Assembly (NCBI GenBank): GCA_023435335.1
Contig: JAEYRU010000175.1
Span: 1 to 7,796 of the forward strand
DNA: 7,796 nucleotides
Source of the DNA: Pseudomonadota bacterium
GTDB taxonomy: Bacteria > Pseudomonadota > Alphaproteobacteria > Rhizobiales > Rhizobiaceae
Direction: 5' to 3'
Part shown: piece after piece, positions 5,129-7,796 of the stretch
Position numbering within the stretch: the stretch's first letter is position 1
Layout: each line of letters opens with the position of its first letter
Position numbers and translations under genes: made by a program
The notes under the pieces: model-generated
What the model was told of the DNA's origin: nothing
Seen by the model: the letters and a program-made list of their open reading frames with translations, nothing else
Databases searched by the model: none

Positions 5129-6025
5129 ATGTCCTTCGGCGTTTTCATCCACCGCTCCGACTCCATCTATGCCGACATCCCGGCTGAGCGGTATCAGTTC
5201 CCGCCGCAATATCTCGGCCGCGTGCAGGGCTGCGTCGGCGACTGGATCGTCTATCTGGAGCCATCGAAGGTCCGGGATACGCGCGGCTATTTCGCCGTCG
5301 CCAAGGTGCAGCAGGTTATTCCCGATCCCGGCACGTCCGGCATGTATCTCGCCATCATCGAACCGGGCACGTATCTCGAATTTGCCAGCCCGGTGCCATT
5401 CAGCGGGCCGGCCGGCGTGATCGAACGCGGCGTGTTGAACGAGGAAGGCCGGATTTCCGGCCGGGCGCAATCGGCGGTTCGCCCGCTCTCGCCCTCCGAC
5501 TTCCACCGCATCGTGACGGCCGGGCTGGACGAACCCGACATCCTGCTTCCCCGCCTAGATGAAGCCGCCCCAACCGGCTTCGAGGACGAGCAGGTGCCCT
5601 TCGTCTACGAGCAGGAGCGCGAGCGTATCTCGCTGCTGACTTCGCGTCCCGTCCGCGACCGCGTGTTTCGCCGCATCGTGCTTCGCGCCTACGACCAGCG
5701 CTGCGCCGTCACCGGCCTGAAGCTCATCAATGGCGGCGGGCGTGCCGAGGTCGAGGCCGCGCATATCCGTCCGGTCGAGCGCAACGGGCCGGACAGCCTG
5801 CGCAACGGCATCGCGCTGTCCGGCACGGCACACTGGATGTTCGACCGGGGCCTGATCAGCCTCGCGGATGATCTCGAAATTCTGGTCTCGCGGCAGGTCA
5901 ACGATCAGGAAGGCGTGCGCGCCATGATCAACCGCAGCGGCCGGGCGCTGGCTCCGCAACGCCTCTCCGACCGCCCTCACCCGCACTTCCTCCAATGGCA
6001 CCGCGAAAACTGCTTCAAGCAGTGA
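5129..6025 (+). CDS. HNH endonuclease with N-terminal PUA/EVE-like domain, candidate modification-dependent restriction enzyme
   Basis: A 298-residue two-part protein. The C-terminal HNH nuclease domain (about 176-250) reads RDRVFRRIVLRAYDQRCAVTG, then EAAHIRPV with H212, LRNGIAL with N226, and GTAHWMFDRGLIS with H235, giving the complete H-N-H metal site of the HNH_2 type. The N-terminal 1-115 region, with RYQFPPQYLGRVQGCVGDWI, YLEPSKVRDTRGYFAVAKV and YLEFASPVPF, has the pattern (FP.xY, GD.I.Y.EP, YFA.A.V) of PUA-superfamily/EVE-like DNA-base readers, as I judge by eye. Known EVE-HNH proteins cut DNA carrying modified cytosine, so restriction of modified phage DNA is a reasonable but unproven guess. 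It lies 43 bases after the dGTPase-like gene, same strand. Its GC-rich codon use is closer to the backbone and unlike the dGTPase, so the two were probably acquired separately. No clear ribosome binding site is seen before ATG 5129. Confidence 0.82.
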   Translation: MSFGVFIHRSDSIYADIPAERYQFPPQYLGRVQGCVGDWIVYLEPSKVRDTRGYFAVAKVQQVIPDPGTSGMYLAIIEPGTYLEFASPVPFSGPAGVIERGVLNEEGRISGRAQSAVRPLSPSDFHRIVTAGLDEPDILLPRLDEAAPTGFEDEQVPFVYEQERERISLLTSRPVRDRVFRRIVLRAYDQRCAVTGLKLINGGGRAEVEAAHIRPVERNGPDSLRNGIALSGTAHWMFDRGLISLADDLEILVSRQVNDQEGVRAMINRSGRALAPQRLSDRPHPHFLQWHRENCFKQ

Positions 6026-6041
6026 CTGTTTCAGGAGCCTC

Positions 6042-6070
6042 TTGAATGTATCACGATTGTGATACATATT
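6042..6070 (+). promoter_or_regulatory. Probable promoter of the toxin-antitoxin operon
   Basis: A -35-like ttgaat (6042-6047) and a -10-like catatt (6065-6070) are 17 bases apart, each matching 4 of 6 consensus positions. The operator palindrome lies between and over them, which fits autorepression. Prediction from sequence only. Confidence 0.5.
6046..6067. promoter_or_regulatory. Operator palindrome of the toxin-antitoxin operon
   Basis: Perfect inverted repeat atgtatcac (6046-6054), gatt spacer, gtgatacat (6059-6067). It lies 24 bases upstream of a ribbon-helix-helix antitoxin start. Antitoxins of this family and their toxin complexes bind such palindromes to repress their own operon, so this is the likely site. 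Confidence 0.8.
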
Positions 6071-6071
6071 T

Positions 6072-6086
6072 CTCCTCACTAGGAGG
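6072..6086 (+). promoter_or_regulatory. Antitoxin ribosome binding site inside a small stem
   Basis: aggagg (6081-6086) is an almost ideal Shine-Dalgarno five bases before ATG 6092. ctcct (6072-6076) can pair with aggag (6081-6085) around a four-base loop, which might dampen translation. The binding site is clear; the stem's role is a guess. Confidence 0.6.
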
Positions 6087-6091
6087 CATTC

Positions 6092-6370
6092 ATGGCCCGC
6101 ACGTCCACGCTTCATGTCCGTATCGAGGACGAGACCAAGGAACAGGCTTCCGCCGCCCTGGAGGCGATGGGCCTGTCCGTGTCCGACGCCGTGCGCCTGT
6201 TCCTCAAGCGCGTTGTTGCCGATCAGGCCTTTCCGCTGGAGCTCAAGGTCCCCAACGCTGCCACCCGTGCCGCGATGGCCGAGGCCGACGCGATTGCGGC
6301 CAGGCGCGCCGCGCGCTTTTCCGATGCCGACGCGCTGATCGCCGACCTTGAAAAGGCCGGCGGAAAGTAA
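6092..6370 (+). CDS. dinJ: RelB/DinJ family antitoxin (ribbon-helix-helix)
   Basis: A 92-residue antitoxin of a type II toxin-antitoxin pair. The N-terminal ribbon-helix-helix covers about residues 3-48: STLHVRIEDETKEQASAALE is the strand and first helix, and MGLSVSDAVRLFLKRVVADQ the second helix, followed by AFPLELKVPN as in DinJ. The C-terminal part (about 50-92), rich in Ala, Arg and Asp, is expected to be flexible until it wraps the toxin and blocks its active site. An aggagg site precedes the start, and a 22-base palindrome lies in the promoter region, as expected for an autorepressing operon. It overlaps the following toxin gene by 23 bases, so the two are co-translated. DinJ as partner of YafQ is the closest named relative; exact orthology is not established. 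Confidence 0.9.
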   Translation: MARTSTLHVRIEDETKEQASAALEAMGLSVSDAVRLFLKRVVADQAFPLELKVPNAATRAAMAEADAIAARRAARFSDADALIADLEKAGGK

Positions 6371-6674
6371 GCGCGCCGCGGCCCCGCGCGCGGCCGACTA
6401 CACGAAAGCCTTCCTCAAGGATTGGGAGCGCCTGTCGCGCTCGGGCCGCTACGACATGCACCGCCTCAAGCAGGCGATACTTCTGCTGATCGCCAATGAC
6501 GGGCCGCTCGGGCCGGAATGGAGCGACCACCCGCTGAGGGGAGACTGGGCCGGCCATCGCGAATGCCATATCGGCGGCGATTTCCTGCTCGCCTACAGGA
6601 TCGACGACAGCGGCAAGGCAGGGCAGGTCATCTTCGTCCGCGCCGGCACGCATGCAGAACTCTTCTCTGAATAG
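6348..6674 (+). CDS. yafQ: YafQ-type mRNA endoribonuclease toxin
   Basis: A 108-residue RelE-superfamily toxin close to YafQ, which cuts mRNA on the ribosome. The family positions are visible: H61 in SDHPLRGDW (YafQ H50), H74 in RECHIGGDF (YafQ H63), D78 (YafQ D67), and H102 with F106 in GTHAELF (YafQ H87 and F91). The residue matching YafQ D61 is E72, a conservative change. ADYTKAFLKDWERLSRSGRYDMHRLKQAI is the typical first helical part. The start is taken as TTG 6348, overlapping the antitoxin by 23 bases, because no ATG or GTG occurs in this frame before the conserved domain. There are about 17 extra Arg/Lys-rich N-terminal residues compared with E. coli YafQ, so the true start could be another rare codon. 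Translation is probably coupled to the antitoxin, which keeps toxin output low. Confidence 0.88.
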   Translation: MKRPAESKRAAAPRAADYTKAFLKDWERLSRSGRYDMHRLKQAILLLIANDGPLGPEWSDHPLRGDWAGHRECHIGGDFLLAYRIDDSGKAGQVIFVRAGTHAELFSE

Positions 6675-6824
6675 CGGAGAGTTGCCGCATGGGGATAGAA
6701 CAGCCCCGCCCCTGATCGTCCGGTTCCCGCAACCCGTTGTTCCGGCTTGGTTTTGCCTCCGTAACAAAACGTGACCCATCCACACCCTTCGCAACCTCCC
6801 CGATAATCCAGGCGCCCGTATGCG

Positions 6825-6830
6825 AAGGAG
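6825..6830 (+). promoter_or_regulatory. Ribosome binding site of the final gene
   Basis: aaggag lies six bases before ATG 6837. It is what singles out this frame as the coding one in very GC-rich DNA where several frames stay open. Confidence 0.7.
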
Positions 6831-6836
6831 ACGGCG

Positions 6837-7796
6837 ATGAGTGGAAGCGTGGCGATCGAGAACAACAGGGTTGCGCTCGTGCGCATCGTCGCCTCACTCG
6901 TCGCCATGGCGGGGCTGGCGCGTGTGGGCCACCTCCCCCCGGAAGCAAGCAACCAGGGGAGGTCGGCGGACGTCGACGCGGCAGCGGAGACGGGCCGCCG
7001 GGTGGGATCCGGGCCGCCGCGTGCCGGCGTTCTTGCGCAAGAGGTCGCGGATGGCCGCAACGACCCCACCCGCTTCGCGCCGCTCCGCGGCCCTCAGCGA
7101 CCTCCCCACGAGGGGGAGGTAAGACCAGCGCCAACCATCACCCGCCACGTCTGGCGCACCATACTGCGCCTGCTGCGTCCGGCCGAGGCCGCCGCCCGCC
7201 GCCTCATCATCGCCGCCGCGCGGGGCATCGTGGTGCCTGCGCCTCCGCCGCGCAAACCCGCGCCGCGGTTCAAACCCGCGCCGCTCACCGCCCGCCCCTT
7301 GGTACAACCCGCCGACCGGGAAGCCTTCCTGCGCCGCTTCGGCATCGCCGTCACTGGGACGTCGGCCGCTGGTTCAAGCGCCCACCTCCCCCTCGATGAG
7401 GGAGGTGGCCCGAAGGGCCGGAGGGGGCGCGAACATCGCATCGCCGCCTTCCCGCTGTTCGACCCCCCGCGACGGCTGCGCCTCACGCCCGCGCGCCGCT
7501 ACGTGCCCGCCCATGCCGCGCCGCGCATCATGTTTCCGGGCGTCACCCGGCCGCACCGGCTGCCGCCGCCGCCGGCCCCGCCCGCGCCCGACGATCTTGT
7601 CAGCGCAGCCGGCGTCGCCCGCCGCTTGGCGGCGCTGGCCGCAGCCCTCGAAGACCTTCCAAATCAGGCCCGCCGCTTCGCGCGGCTGAAGGCGCGGATG
7701 GATGCGCAAGCGGCGCAATACCGGGCCGTCGCCGCAGCCTCGGAGGCTGGAGCCTCAGCCCCGCCAGGCGCCCGTCGCCGCTTCCGCCGCACCTAC
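6837..7796 (+). CDS. Hypothetical Pro/Arg/Ala-rich protein, open to the window end, containing repeat-encoded segments
   Basis: The frame from ATG 6837 has no stop in 320 codons and leaves the window, so the 3' end is missing. A strong aaggag site precedes it. The N-terminus has a weakly hydrophobic stretch (about 12-29, VALVRIVASLVAMAGLAR), perhaps a membrane anchor or signal. A helical basic piece (about 104-128, TRHVWRTILRLLRPAEAAAR) follows, then a proline-rich part and FPLFDPPRRLRL (about 202-213). The C-terminal helical region DDLVSAAGVARRLAALAAALEDLP runs on to RRFARLKARMDA. This layout recalls a family of hypothetical proteins I associate with Rhizobiales, from memory and without search. 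Residues about 31-95 and 181-198 are encoded by palindromic intergenic-type repeats (6928-7120, 7378-7430) and look foreign to the rest. No function can be assigned. It could be a decayed gene kept open by high GC, but the start signal argues for a real one. Confidence 0.65.
   Translation, partial: MSGSVAIENNRVALVRIVASLVAMAGLARVGHLPPEASNQGRSADVDAAAETGRRVGSGPPRAGVLAQEVADGRNDPTRFAPLRGPQRPPHEGEVRPAPTITRHVWRTILRLLRPAEAAARRLIIAAARGIVVPAPPPRKPAPRFKPAPLTARPLVQPADREAFLRRFGIAVTGTSAAGSSAHLPLDEGGGPKGRRGREHRIAAFPLFDPPRRLRLTPARRYVPAHAAPRIMFPGVTRPHRLPPPPAPPAPDDLVSAAGVARRLAALAAALEDLPNQARRFARLKARMDAQAAQYRAVAAASEAGASAPPGARRRFRRTY
6928..7120. repeat. Two inverted palindromic repeat units inside the final gene
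   Basis: The left unit has acctcccc (6931-6938) pairing with ggggaggt (6956-6963) and ends with gggtgggatc (7000-7009). The right unit is its mirror: gaccccaccc (7062-7071), matching the complement at 9 of 10 bases, then acctcccc (7100-7107) pairing with ggggaggt (7113-7120). The block is read through by the reading frame as residues about 31-95. The pattern matches dispersed repeats normally found between genes in Rhizobiales. Confidence 0.7.
7378..7430. repeat. Third palindromic repeat unit inside the final gene
   Basis: cacctccc (7383-7390) pairs with gggaggtg (7400-7407). Next to it ggccc (7407-7411) pairs with gggcc (7415-7419), and the whole is framed by gcgccc (7378-7383) and gggcgc (7425-7430). 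It is related to the units at 6928-7120 by the acctccc core and encodes residues about 181-198. Confidence 0.7.

Noticed and set aside
6737..7399. Plus-strand frame of 220 codons overlapping the final gene
   Set aside because: It lacks a ribosome binding site and is strongly Arg/Pro-rich. The frame from 6837 has aaggag at the right distance and remains open to the end.
6931..7430. CRISPR-like or tandem repeat array
   Set aside because: The related acctcccc units are few, unevenly spaced and in both orientations. They are palindromic dispersed repeats, not direct repeats with spacers.

Overview
The window looks like chromosome of a GC-rich alphaproteobacterium, most likely an order Rhizobiales (Mesorhizobium-like) organism. 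The reasons are strong G/C bias at third codon positions in the backbone genes, the type of palindromic repeats (cacctccc...gggaggtg and ctctccc...gggagag), and a final gene that resembles a hypothetical protein I associate with Rhizobiales. No database search was possible, so the taxon is an inference.

Layout. Bases 1-1963 are backbone: the C-terminal half of a methylcrotonyl-CoA carboxylase beta (carboxyltransferase) subunit, a palindromic repeat, a DUF2200 gene and a short spermidine-synthase-like/methyltransferase-fold gene, all on the + strand. From about 1965 the composition becomes visibly AT-richer. Here lie a 61-codon gene with a good ribosome binding site, an intact IS2-group IS3-family insertion sequence (2273-3590, opposite strand, 5-bp target duplication GCAGA), and a dGTPase-like HD phosphohydrolase gene (to 5085). 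GC-rich DNA then returns with a PUA/EVE-like + HNH endonuclease gene (5129-6025) and a DinJ/YafQ-type toxin-antitoxin operon with a palindromic operator in its promoter (6046-6674). From 6837 to the window end one frame stays open with no stop. It has a strong ribosome binding site and encodes a basic, Pro/Arg/Ala-rich protein whose reading frame runs through palindromic repeat elements.

How it fits together. The middle (about 2090-6674) reads as a small defence-type island: a nucleotide-depleting dGTPase candidate with a small upstream partner, a candidate modification-dependent HNH nuclease, and a type II toxin-antitoxin pair. Removing the IS and one copy of its target duplication restores the small gene with a slightly different C-terminus (...KQTKR, stop at 3604-3606) just 3 to 15 bases before the candidate dGTPase starts. 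The IS therefore appears to have split a tightly packed two-gene unit. This reconstruction is the most distinctive thing in the window.

Gaps between genes are all shorter than 300 bases. Bases 1964-2088 and 6675-6836 hold no further gene, RNA or clear terminator that I can see.
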